From Candidatus Helarchaeota archaeon (GTDB lineage: Archaea > Asgardarchaeota > Lokiarchaeia > Helarchaeales > HEL-GB-A), in NCBI GenBank assembly GCA_013375405.1, contig JABXJU010000174.1, positions 1-9,641 on the forward strand: a stretch of DNA of 9,641 bases. The letters are read 5' to 3'. The notes beneath the pieces were generated by a model that was not told the origin of the DNA, searched no databases, and was given only the letters and a program-made list of their open reading frames with translations. Shown one piece after another: positions 1 to 6,494 of this stretch. The translations under genes and the position numbers were made by a program. Positions within the stretch are counted from its first letter, which is position 1, and each line of letters begins with the position of its first letter.

Positions 1-171
1 GAAATATTCACTTTTATTATGAGGAAAGGATTAAAAAATCTGTTATAAAAATATAAGTTGTCGAACTTAAGTTATAAGTAACTACATCAATTTCATTCTT
101 TCTTTCCTTTAAAATTTTTTAACAAAGTGGTTTTTGAACATTTTTGCAGTAGCTGTGGTAGCGCGATTTAA
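1..171. other. Non-coding left edge, no gene resolved
   Basis: This stretch follows the uvrC stop on the minus strand. Two short plus-strand frames run in from the window edge and stop at 46-48 and 54-56; either could be the tail of an upstream gene, but neither is long enough to judge. It holds two small adjacent hairpin-forming inverted repeats (54-69 and 70-83), described separately. The minus-strand reading after the uvrC stop was checked in the continuing frame for a lost helix-hairpin-helix domain and none is encoded. Confidence 0.5.
33..69 (-). terminator. Possible terminator downstream of uvrC
   Basis: Read on the minus strand, a 6-bp stem (TAAGTT / AACTTA, 4-base loop, 54-69) is followed by two T-rich runs, the second of six T at 35-40. 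The arrangement resembles a transcription terminator about 100 bases beyond the uvrC stop codon. A second 5-bp stem (AGTTA / TAACT, 70-83) lies next to it. The stems are short and AT-rich, so the call is weak; it could equally belong to a converging gene to the left of the window. Confidence 0.25.
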
Positions 172-1458
172 TTAGCCCTTTTTAATTGTCCGCTTTTTTC
201 GTAAGAGCTGGTGATACTTTAAAGCAAATCGATGCGCCTCATCTCGAATTCTTTGCAATAGGAATAAAGCTGGCGAATCGGGCGAAATAATAATGGGATC
301 GGAGAGGCTTGGCTTGAAAATATGTTCAAAACGCTTTGCAATTCCAATTACAGGAATTTCTAATTTTAATTCTGATACTATCTTATTTGCAATATTCAAT
401 TGCGGCTTGCCACCATCCACCACAATTAAATCAGGAAGTGGTTTCCGTTCCTTTATTAACCGCCTATAACGGCGTTCCACTACTTCTCCCATCATGGCAA
501 CATCGTTAGCTCCCATAATGGTTTTGATTTTAAATCGCCGATATCCCTTTTTCATTGGTTGTCCATTAAGAAATAAAACTAAGGACCCAGTAGGGTCAGT
601 TCCACTAAGATTCGAAATGTCAAATGCTTCAATTCTTTTGGGTTCTTTTGGGAGATCTAGTATTTCTCTCAATTCTACAATACCTAAAGATATTTCCGGC
701 TCTGAAGTAATTACTCTTTGATTAATGATTGTCTTCTCAAGCGCCCAAATATGGTTGCGTAAATTTGCAGCAGTTTCATAATCTAAATTGTCTGCTGCCT
801 CTTTCATCCTCTCTTTAAATTGTTCAATAAGCGCTTTCTTCTTTCCATCCAAAAATAATTCAATATTGGTAATATTATTCATATACGCTTCCTGACTGAT
901 GTTCTCGACACAGGGCGCAGGACACATTTTCAATTGATACTTCAGGCATGGACGCATTCGTTTTTTACGTAGCGTATTGCAGGAACAAACAGGAAATAAT
1001 TTGAAAAGAAAATTTAATGTTTGTTTGATTGCTTTTACATTTGTGAAAGGTCCAAAATATCGCCGATAAGTTTGTAATTCACTTTCATTTCGAATTCTTC
1101 TTGTAATCACTCGCGGAAATTTTTCCTCTGTGATAAGAATATATGGAAAACTTTTATCATCCTTTAGATTGATGTTGTATTTTGGATTATATTTCTTAAT
1201 GAGTTCTGCTTCAAGAAGTAACGCCTCAATTTCAGAATCTGTTAGCATATAATCAATTTTAACTGTATTATTTATGATAGCTGCTCCACTATAAAAAGAA
1301 TCCGTGGATACGAAATGTGATTTAGCCCGACTCCTGATGGACTTAGCTTTCCCAATATATAGGGCATTCCCTTTTGCGTCTTTAAATATATAAACCCCTG
1401 TAGTCTCGGGTAATTCCTTTATTCTCTCCTTGAGGTCTGCCTTTAAGTCTGAACTCAT
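172..1458 (-). CDS. UvrC, compact excinuclease ABC subunit C
   Basis: This is the dual-incision endonuclease of nucleotide excision repair, acting with UvrB on damaged DNA. Counting from the ATG at 1458 (428 aa): GIY-YIG nuclease with GVY 21-23, YIG 34-36, Arg44, Glu83 and Asn95; a cysteine cluster (Cys158/160, 171, 179, 183) matching the proposed Fe-S ligands of UvrC; a UVR domain at about 212-246; and an RNase H-like nuclease with Asp280 (FDISN), Asp348 (VDGGKPQ) and His409 (DEAHRFA). Usual UvrC proteins are about 560-610 aa. Here the segment between UVR and Asp280 is only about 33 residues, and the protein stops 19 residues after His409, so the interdomain region and the HhH domain are missing. 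An in-frame TTG at 1467 is the alternative start; TATA spacing favours 1458. All key catalytic positions look intact, so an active enzyme is plausible. Confidence 0.95.
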   Translation of the reverse strand: MSSDLKADLKERIKELPETTGVYIFKDAKGNALYIGKAKSIRSRAKSHFVSTDSFYSGAAIINNTVKIDYMLTDSEIEALLLEAELIKKYNPKYNINLKDDKSFPYILITEEKFPRVITRRIRNESELQTYRRYFGPFTNVKAIKQTLNFLFKLFPVCSCNTLRKKRMRPCLKYQLKMCPAPCVENISQEAYMNNITNIELFLDGKKKALIEQFKERMKEAADNLDYETAANLRNHIWALEKTIINQRVITSEPEISLGIVELREILDLPKEPKRIEAFDISNLSGTDPTGSLVLFLNGQPMKKGYRRFKIKTIMGANDVAMMGEVVERRYRRLIKERKPLPDLIVVDGGKPQLNIANKIVSELKLEIPVIGIAKRFEHIFKPSLSDPIIISPDSPALFLLQRIRDEAHRFALKYHQLLRKKRTIKKG

Positions 1459-1484
1459 TCCTTTCAACTAGCAATCCATTGATT

Positions 1485-1492
1485 TATATAAA
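1485..1492 (-). promoter_or_regulatory. TATA box of uvrC
   Basis: The minus strand reads TTTATATA, a textbook archaeal TATA element, centred about 30 bases before the ATG at 1458. That spacing predicts a transcript starting at or within a few bases of the ATG, so a leaderless mRNA, and makes the TTG at 1467 (only about 21 bases away) unlikely as the start. Confidence 0.55.
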
Positions 1493-1576
1493 ATTAGATT
1501 TTCACTAAAAACTAACTACAAGCGTAAATAAGAAATTTTTCACAATTTGAGTATCTTCTTCCTTTGAGAATTTAAC

Positions 1577-1609
1577 ACAAAAATAAAATAGAAAAAAAAG
1601 AAAAGAAAA
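1577..1609 (-). terminator. Oligo-T terminator after the UPF0182 gene
   Basis: Directly after the UPF0182 stop codon the minus strand is almost pure pyrimidine: TTTTCTTTTC followed by eight T, then further T-rich sequence. Archaeal RNA polymerase terminates at such oligo-T tracts without needing a strong hairpin, and none is evident here. It separates this gene from uvrC, which has its own TATA box. Confidence 0.55.
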
Positions 1610-4426
1610 TTAAGGATAGATATAGGCAGTTCGTGGTTTTGAGTCAATTAGGTGTCCAGTTTCGTTAAATAGATTTACAACATAATTTACTGGACTAAAT
1701 GGTTGGCCTCCGGTAATCAATCCTGAAATTTGTGGAATTAAACCCGTATATTGGGTTTCCAGTAACGTAAGATTGGCAATTGAATAGTTGTAGAAGCCAC
1801 CCCCTACTTCTGGTGTAATTTCTTGACCAGCAAAGGATACATTGAACAAGGCATACCCAGTAGAGATCTCGAGAGAAACATTGAAACTTTGAGTAGTATA
1901 CCCATTATTTATTAGTATCTCTAAATCTTCATATTCACCCTCTGTGATAAAAGCCGGCGCTGAGACCACATTTAAAGAAAGCACCCCTGGCGGAACCTCA
2001 GTAGTAACGTTAAGCGAATTATAAGCATGTGTTATATTATTTCCAATTCCCATCGTTCCAGGATCAAAGGCATTCACAAGGGCAACCCGCATTAAAGTTT
2101 CAATGCCCTCACCAGTTGTTTCATAAACAGGGATGACATAATACAGGGAGTTTGCTAAAGGATAAATCAAAAAATTGCCGAATCGCGGAACAGATAGTAA
2201 TTCAAGAAAGTTCGCATCTTTTTGTGAATAAGCTGATGTGGCTACATTAAGTCCAATCATTTCTGTCTGTCCTAGGGTTCCGTTACGATAAAATGTTACT
2301 CGCCCTAAAAAACTTGAGTTTCCACCATTTTCAACAATGTAAAATCCTACAAGATTACCAATAGTCGCTTCGCTAAATTCAACGATGGATGCACCCACAT
2401 AAGTTGGTCCATAACCCACATCATAAATGATATGATGATAATCTGTAGCAGATGGGCGTTCGAAGAAGTCTTCACCACTTCGCCAGGTATCTGAATCTGT
2501 TACATGGTAGGTATAATCAATTTCAAGTTGATATTCGATGAGTATTTCTGGGTATTTCAATTGAGGCACTAGCCAATCAGGCATTTCTTCCCAATTATAC
2601 ATATCAATATATATCTGCAGAAAATCATAGGGTAAATCGGCGTATGAATTATTATATAGATAGAAATTCATCGTGCCGAGCGCGGTATCAACCAAAACAA
2701 CGCCAAGCCATCGAACGATGTCTGCTTCCATGTAACGGGAGAAAGATGGGATATCGAGAATGATGTCAACACAATAATACATCTTACTGTTATTTTTATC
2801 AAAAACAAGATACGGGTCATCTCCTATCACCATGTGTGGTAGTAAAATTCCCCCAATCCGATCGTTGATGTTCCGTTTAATTAGATAATGTGTTTCATTC
2901 CCTGTCTTGAAACCCCATTCATCGATATACCACCAATTTAAGAAGCCCTTTAAAGATATATCCGGTGCCCCCTGATAAGTAATTTTCTCGATTTCATGAT
3001 ATCGCGTTTCATTTAAGATGGTATAGCCGTTATCTGGAAGTTCCCCGAAATATATAGAGGAATTATAAGGTACACCAAATGTGGTTTCGTACGAACTAAG
3101 TGGAATATGGTCCCCCGTTACTGGATTGAGCGCTACAAAGCCGCGAGAATGTGTATAGATAAGATGGTCCTGGACCCAATCCAAATCTAACGCACCACTT
3201 GATCTTATAGTACGTGGTGCAATCCAATACTCAGAACCGTCGATATAATGAATATCCGAATCCGCAAGTTCTTCCCAATTAGTTCCTATTTTATTCACCA
3301 TTTTTAATCGAGATGCTTGGTAATCAAACGTCCGAATATGTGGGATGATATCTTCATCTTTGGTCCCCCAAGTCGATTGATTATCTAAAAGTTGTTGAGT
3401 AGTAAGTTTAGTAAAATTATTCAACCCCGCTGCAGTTCGGGTTGTTTCTATCTGAGTTGAGAGTTTCGTATCCCAGGTCCATTGATTCCAGTTGGCCTCC
3501 CGATATAAGCTTTTCACACCTGCAACGATAAAAAAGCTGGCCGGAAGGATAATTAGAGCGATAATCGCTAAGGCAATCAAGGGCTTATAATATCTCTCAC
3601 CTCGGTAACGACTTGGATTGATAACACCTGCAATATAGAAAATTGAACCAATGACGAGGCTGGCAAAGAAGCAGATAATGATTGGCAATACCACTGCGGC
3701 TTTAACAACATCATAAGCGCCATTAGGGAGGAATAACCACCATATAAAGAACGCCAATGAAATAATAAAAGCGATCATCCCGGCCGTTTTTAATGGATTA
3801 GCACCACGTTCTCCACGAAATGCAAATGCGTTGATTAAATCCAGAGCTATTTTTACCATTATTGCCCCAATTGCAAGTAGGATAAAGGGTCGTAATATGT
3901 ACGTATATGCGAAAAGGACATTGATATCCATTGTTCCTGGATTTAAAGGATACCCTAATGCTGCAAATAGCGTTGGAAAAAAACTATAAGATATATTCGC
4001 ATAGTTTGCAACAAAAATACCAAAGCCTGCATCAAAAAAGAACCCAATAGTCCATCCCGCTGCGAGACCACCCACTCCAGCAACAACTGCATAGTTCCAT
4101 ATTAAGCATTTCATACGCGACGGACGATTCCTTCTCATCATCTTATATATAAGATTCAGGGTGCTGCTCGATGTAGGAATGAGTGCGGTCACCACTCCTG
4201 CCAATACTCCAATTGCTACTAGAGGACACCACAAAATCGCCGCATTATCCATAGTTAAATAGGTCCACCAATTTAATCCAAGACGATTTTCATAGAATTG
4301 CTGATTTATGACAAGGTTGAGAATTACTGAAACAAGTACAATGAACAAGATTACGCCAGCAACCGAAACTCCTATTATTATTTTTAGTAATTTCTTCTTT
4401 CTATCACTTATTGACACAGTATTCAT
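1610..4426 (-). CDS. UPF0182 family (COG1615) membrane protein with beta-rich extracellular tail
   Basis: The protein has 938 aa from the ATG at 4426. Seven hydrophobic helices lie at about 14-40, 63-83, 108-133, 173-195, 214-233, 243-267 and 281-304, followed by a large extracytoplasmic region. Hallmarks of the UPF0182 family are visible: IYTHSRGF (423-430), SIYFGELPD (457-465), a GDDPY segment (535-539), YPE...YHV followed by an acidic DFFERP stretch (about 625-657), and a GNFLIYPL...YYVIPVY segment (750-768). The biochemical function of the family is unknown. From about 812 to the end the family pattern stops and the sequence looks like an Ig/CARDB-type beta sandwich with many N-X-S/T sequons, which suggests the tail faces outward. 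A GTG at 4435 is a possible but less likely start. It lies upstream of uvrC on the same strand but is separated from it by an oligo-T tract. Confidence 0.85.
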   Translation of the reverse strand: MNTVSISDRKKKLLKIIIGVSVAGVILFIVLVSVILNLVINQQFYENRLGLNWWTYLTMDNAAILWCPLVAIGVLAGVVTALIPTSSSTLNLIYKMMRRNRPSRMKCLIWNYAVVAGVGGLAAGWTIGFFFDAGFGIFVANYANISYSFFPTLFAALGYPLNPGTMDINVLFAYTYILRPFILLAIGAIMVKIALDLINAFAFRGERGANPLKTAGMIAFIISLAFFIWWLFLPNGAYDVVKAAVVLPIIICFFASLVIGSIFYIAGVINPSRYRGERYYKPLIALAIIALIILPASFFIVAGVKSLYREANWNQWTWDTKLSTQIETTRTAAGLNNFTKLTTQQLLDNQSTWGTKDEDIIPHIRTFDYQASRLKMVNKIGTNWEELADSDIHYIDGSEYWIAPRTIRSSGALDLDWVQDHLIYTHSRGFVALNPVTGDHIPLSSYETTFGVPYNSSIYFGELPDNGYTILNETRYHEIEKITYQGAPDISLKGFLNWWYIDEWGFKTGNETHYLIKRNINDRIGGILLPHMVIGDDPYLVFDKNNSKMYYCVDIILDIPSFSRYMEADIVRWLGVVLVDTALGTMNFYLYNNSYADLPYDFLQIYIDMYNWEEMPDWLVPQLKYPEILIEYQLEIDYTYHVTDSDTWRSGEDFFERPSATDYHHIIYDVGYGPTYVGASIVEFSEATIGNLVGFYIVENGGNSSFLGRVTFYRNGTLGQTEMIGLNVATSAYSQKDANFLELLSVPRFGNFLIYPLANSLYYVIPVYETTGEGIETLMRVALVNAFDPGTMGIGNNITHAYNSLNVTTEVPPGVLSLNVVSAPAFITEGEYEDLEILINNGYTTQSFNVSLEISTGYALFNVSFAGQEITPEVGGGFYNYSIANLTLLETQYTGLIPQISGLITGGQPFSPVNYVVNLFNETGHLIDSKPRTAYIYP

Positions 4427-4451
4427 TTTTCTCACTAAAAACTTAATTCAT

Positions 4452-4459
4452 ATTTTTAA
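4452..4459 (-). promoter_or_regulatory. Putative TATA box of the UPF0182 gene
   Basis: The minus strand reads TTAAAAAT, centred about 29.5 bases before the ATG at 4426, the same geometry as at uvrC and mntA. No Shine-Dalgarno sequence precedes the ATG. The surrounding DNA is AT-rich, so the exact box is uncertain. Confidence 0.35.
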
Positions 4460-4560
4460 TTATTAATAGAAAATCTAGCTTTTTGAATTTGTGTTATGGA
4501 GACTACAAAAAATAATTCAATAAATAGTTATCTTATTACGAAGATGGGGCGGAATATCTC

Positions 4561-4626
4561 GAAAATTTTCGTTGGAATTCCTTCATATATGAGAAGGTTT
4601 CGTGGAAATTCCATTATACATAATGG
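4561..4626. repeat. Cluster of inverted and direct repeats
   Basis: Four small structures are packed in 66 bases just beyond the stop of the CBM9-like gene: a perfect 10-base palindrome GAAAATTTTC (4561-4570); a hairpin CCTTC...GAAGG (4581-4598 region); a perfect 7-bp stem with a 2-base loop, CCATTATACATAATGG (4611-4626); and a 15-base imperfect direct repeat, TTTCGTTGGAATTCC at 4567-4581 and TTTCGTGGAAATTCC at 4598-4612, 31 bases apart. It may be a 3' processing or termination structure of the CBM9-like gene, or an operator about 135-200 bases upstream of the UPF0182 start. The rest of 4436-4627 shows no gene. Confidence 0.5.
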
Positions 4627-4627
4627 T

Positions 4628-5452
4628 TTAGTCTGTCTCTTTTCTTATCAGCCATTGAAGTAAATAAAGAACAACCGCAATAGGTAGAATCATCGCTATT
4701 ATAATGTATATCCAAATAGCGTTGAGATTTGGGGGTGGTTCAGGGAGACTACCACAAACTAAATCATCCCAAAGATCCGCGTTCATACGTTCTGTTCTAT
4801 TTGCCGTTGTAGTACAAGAATCATACATGTCGAGATCCGCATTGTAATATTCAATATTGATCCCTATTTCTAAAGCTCTTTCTATCGTAACAGAAGGAAG
4901 ATCCACATCAAAATCTGCGTCGGCACTTGTTGTTGGGAAGATAAATTCCCATATAGTATCATTATCGGTAGCGCCAAAACTAGGACCTTGAGTAAGGCCT
5001 AGATCTACATCATTAAACCATTTAGTATCATTATAACATAAGTCTGAATAGGTGCCATTTCGCAACAATTTAAGTCCTTCTTCACTCGGCTCGGTTCCCG
5101 TCAATTGTTCGTTGTGATCTTCATCAAAATAAATAATAATCGCATCTGTTTTATTGGTTTCTCCCGTTGTAACATTAATTCCAATGAAAACCGCTGAACC
5201 ATTGTGTAATAAGTACAGATCCGCTTTGATTTCTCGATTTCCTGTGTCATTAAATTGAAAAGTAAGCGCATAGGGTGTTATATTGCTCCATTCTGCACTG
5301 GTGATATTGCCATCGATAGTTGGTCCAGCCCCTGAACGATAAGGTGCGTCATAATCGGTCCCTGTTGCACTAACAGACGGGATGAAATTAATTAACATAA
5401 AAGACATAAAAATCAAGTAGATTAAGGTAATATCCCTTCTTTTTTTATTCAT
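4628..5452 (-). CDS. Secreted, membrane-anchored CBM9/DOMON-like protein
   Basis: This 274-aa protein has an N-terminal signal sequence (hydrophobic 8-28, likely cleavage after SVSA at 29), an extracellular domain at about 42-232, a proline-rich linker (LPEPPP, 236-241), one transmembrane helix (about 245-268) and a short cytoplasmic tail RKETD. The domain begins with PTIDGNITSAEW (44-55) and carries a strand ending YFDEDHNE, the pattern of CBM9-like/DOMON beta-sandwich domains that bind carbohydrates, haem or other ligands; the ligand cannot be told here. Ten N-X-S/T sequons fall in the extracellular part, consistent with archaeal surface N-glycosylation. Three cysteines (139, 213, 233) are present. 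The start ATG has a clear GGAG at 8 bases. It may work with the neighbouring UPF0182 protein in the envelope, but only adjacency supports that. Confidence 0.75.
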   Translation of the reverse strand: MNKKRRDITLIYLIFMSFMLINFIPSVSATGTDYDAPYRSGAGPTIDGNITSAEWSNITPYALTFQFNDTGNREIKADLYLLHNGSAVFIGINVTTGETNKTDAIIIYFDEDHNEQLTGTEPSEEGLKLLRNGTYSDLCYNDTKWFNDVDLGLTQGPSFGATDNDTIWEFIFPTTSADADFDVDLPSVTIERALEIGINIEYYNADLDMYDSCTTTANRTERMNADLWDDLVCGSLPEPPPNLNAIWIYIIIAMILPIAVVLYLLQWLIRKETD

Positions 5453-5460
5453 CCAGAAAG

Positions 5461-5464
5461 CTCC
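5461..5464 (-). promoter_or_regulatory. Shine-Dalgarno site of the CBM9-like gene
   Basis: GGAG on the minus strand lies 8 bases before the ATG at 5452 and fixes the start. A TATA-like CTATAAGAAT at 5500-5509 would give a leader of roughly 25-30 bases, unlike the leaderless-looking genes around it. Confidence 0.5.
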
Positions 5465-5543
5465 GATTATTAGATTAACTGATTTCGAATAACTCTTTAA
5501 TTCTTATAGCAACCTTTTGTGTAGGATTACAAGGATATTATTT

Positions 5544-5984
5544 TCATTTAAATTTTTTTTGATTGTCATTTTTTAGAAATTTTAGAATATAACTAATATA
5601 TTCCTCAAAATCTGGAAGTTCTTTTTTCAAATGCTCATATACAAGTTTTTCATCAATATCAGAATATTCATGAACGAGAATGTTTCGAAAACCTGCCATT
5701 TTCGTTATTCTTTTAGAAAAATCTTCCGGAATTATTAAATTTTTTCCTAAAATTAGAAAAATATCTTGGTAAGTTTCTGGTTTTTTTAATTCTAATCTTG
5801 AAATAATATTATTTCCTATGTCGAGAAGACATTCTATAGATAATTGGAGATATCTTTCAGCTAAACCATAAATTTTATAATTAGAAACGAAATCCTCTTC
5901 CTTTTCCTTTGATAAATCTTTCAAAATTTTCAAATATTTTCTTAATTTAGAAATTCGAGAATTAATCACGCTTGAATTAATCAT
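5544..5984 (-). CDS. HepT-like HEPN RNase toxin (DUF86 family)
   Basis: This 146-aa all-helical protein is the toxin of a HepT-MntA type toxin-antitoxin module. HEPN toxins cleave RNA through an R-X4-6-H motif; here Arg100-Asn-Ile-Leu-Val-His105 is intact, followed by Tyr107 two residues later, giving the RX4HXY form in which the tyrosine is the residue AMPylated by the partner MntA in characterised systems. The usual family context AGFRN...HEY is present and the length is normal. The ATG overlaps the mntA stop codon by one base (TAATG), with AGGAAAG upstream inside mntA, so the two are translationally coupled. The gene is very AT-rich (two 60-base lines hand-counted at about 22-23% GC, against 48% for one uvrB line). 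The tail is lysine-rich (KNDNQKKFK). Confidence 0.88.
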   Translation of the reverse strand: MINSSVINSRISKLRKYLKILKDLSKEKEEDFVSNYKIYGLAERYLQLSIECLLDIGNNIISRLELKKPETYQDIFLILGKNLIIPEDFSKRITKMAGFRNILVHEYSDIDEKLVYEHLKKELPDFEEYISYILKFLKNDNQKKFK

Positions 5985-6391
5985 TATTGACTTTCCTGCA
6001 AGATAGATTTCTGTAATGCTCTATAATACTCTGTTTCATATTTTTTAAAATCTAAATATAGTTTTATTATTCTGGTTTCATACTGGCTTCTGATTTCTGG
6101 ATTAGTTTGATAAAGAAGCTTTCCCTCAGAAATCACACCATACTGAATGGCATAAGATGCTTTATTTAAAATAAGAAGATCAATCTTATCTGAATGAAAT
6201 ATTTGACCGAATTCAAAAATTAAATCTAACATCAATTCTCTTAAGTTATATCTCCCGTTTTCTTTCAGAAGAACTGCTATATCAATATCACTTAGTTTTG
6301 ATTCTTTTCCAAGTGCTTTAGATCCGAATAGATAGACTAATAATAAATTATATTTTTTTCCAATGCTCGATATTTTGTGTAATTCATTCAT
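5984..6391 (-). CDS. MntA-like minimal nucleotidyltransferase antitoxin
   Basis: This 135-aa protein is a minimal nucleotidyltransferase. It has the signature G23-S24-X10-D35-I-D37 and a third acidic position at Asp71 (KIDLLIL), the metal-binding triad of the polymerase-beta fold, so it looks catalytically competent. In characterised HepT-MntA pairs the antitoxin transfers AMP to the tyrosine of the toxin's RX4HXY motif, blocking its RNase activity; that tyrosine is present in the downstream partner. It is the first gene of the pair, preceded by a TATA box about 30 bases from the ATG and no Shine-Dalgarno, so the mRNA is probably leaderless. The C-terminal 30 residues are a charged, Tyr-rich helix. 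Antitoxin role is inferred from the pairing and motifs. Confidence 0.88.
   Translation of the reverse strand: MNELHKISSIGKKYNLLLVYLFGSKALGKESKLSDIDIAVLLKENGRYNLRELMLDLIFEFGQIFHSDKIDLLILNKASYAIQYGVISEGKLLYQTNPEIRSQYETRIIKLYLDFKKYETEYYRALQKSILQESQ
5991..5997 (-). promoter_or_regulatory. Internal Shine-Dalgarno for hepT
   Basis: AGGAAAG near the 3' end of mntA sits 6 bases before the hepT ATG. With the one-base TAATG overlap this indicates coupled translation of toxin after antitoxin. Confidence 0.5.
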
Positions 6392-6416
6392 TATAAGTTT
6401 CTATTTAGGTTGCGCA

Positions 6417-6424
6417 ATTATAAA
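6417..6424 (-). promoter_or_regulatory. TATA box of mntA-hepT
   Basis: The minus strand reads TTTATAAT centred about 29.5 bases before the mntA ATG at 6391, predicting an essentially leaderless transcript. The same AT block could be read on the plus strand, but it is about 74 bases from the uvrB ATG and too near the TTG at 6435 to serve it. Confidence 0.5.
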
Positions 6425-6458
6425 TTAACTGGTTTTGCAAAATATACCTGTTTGTAAG

Positions 6459-6466
6459 TTTAAAAA
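6459..6466 (+). promoter_or_regulatory. Putative TATA box of uvrB
   Basis: TTTAAAAA is centred about 32 bases before the ATG at 6495, predicting a start of transcription near 6489. This supports ATG 6495 and argues that the 20-codon in-frame extension back to TTG 6435 is promoter, not protein. Confidence 0.45.
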
Positions 6467-6494
6467 TCGTCCAATAATTTATGAGACAGAAAAA

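Noticed and set aside
1..56. Tail of a plus-strand gene entering from the left edge
   Set aside because: Two frames are open for 15-17 codons, too short to choose between or to recognise.
100..171. Possible frameshifted remnant of the UvrC helix-hairpin-helix domain
   Set aside because: Reading past the stop in the continuing frame gives no HhH-like sequence and ends quickly at another stop.
494..721. 75-codon plus-strand open frame
   Set aside because: It lies antisense inside the clearly conserved UvrC nuclease region and has no recognisable product.
1468..1609. Small gene between uvrC and the UPF0182 gene
   Set aside because: The 142 bases are filled by the uvrC promoter and a pyrimidine-rich termination tract; no credible start with a coding frame is present.
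6435..6494. TTG start giving UvrB a 20-residue N-terminal extension
   Set aside because: The extension contains the likely TATA box, is not seen in UvrB proteins, and the ATG at 6495 matches the usual family start.
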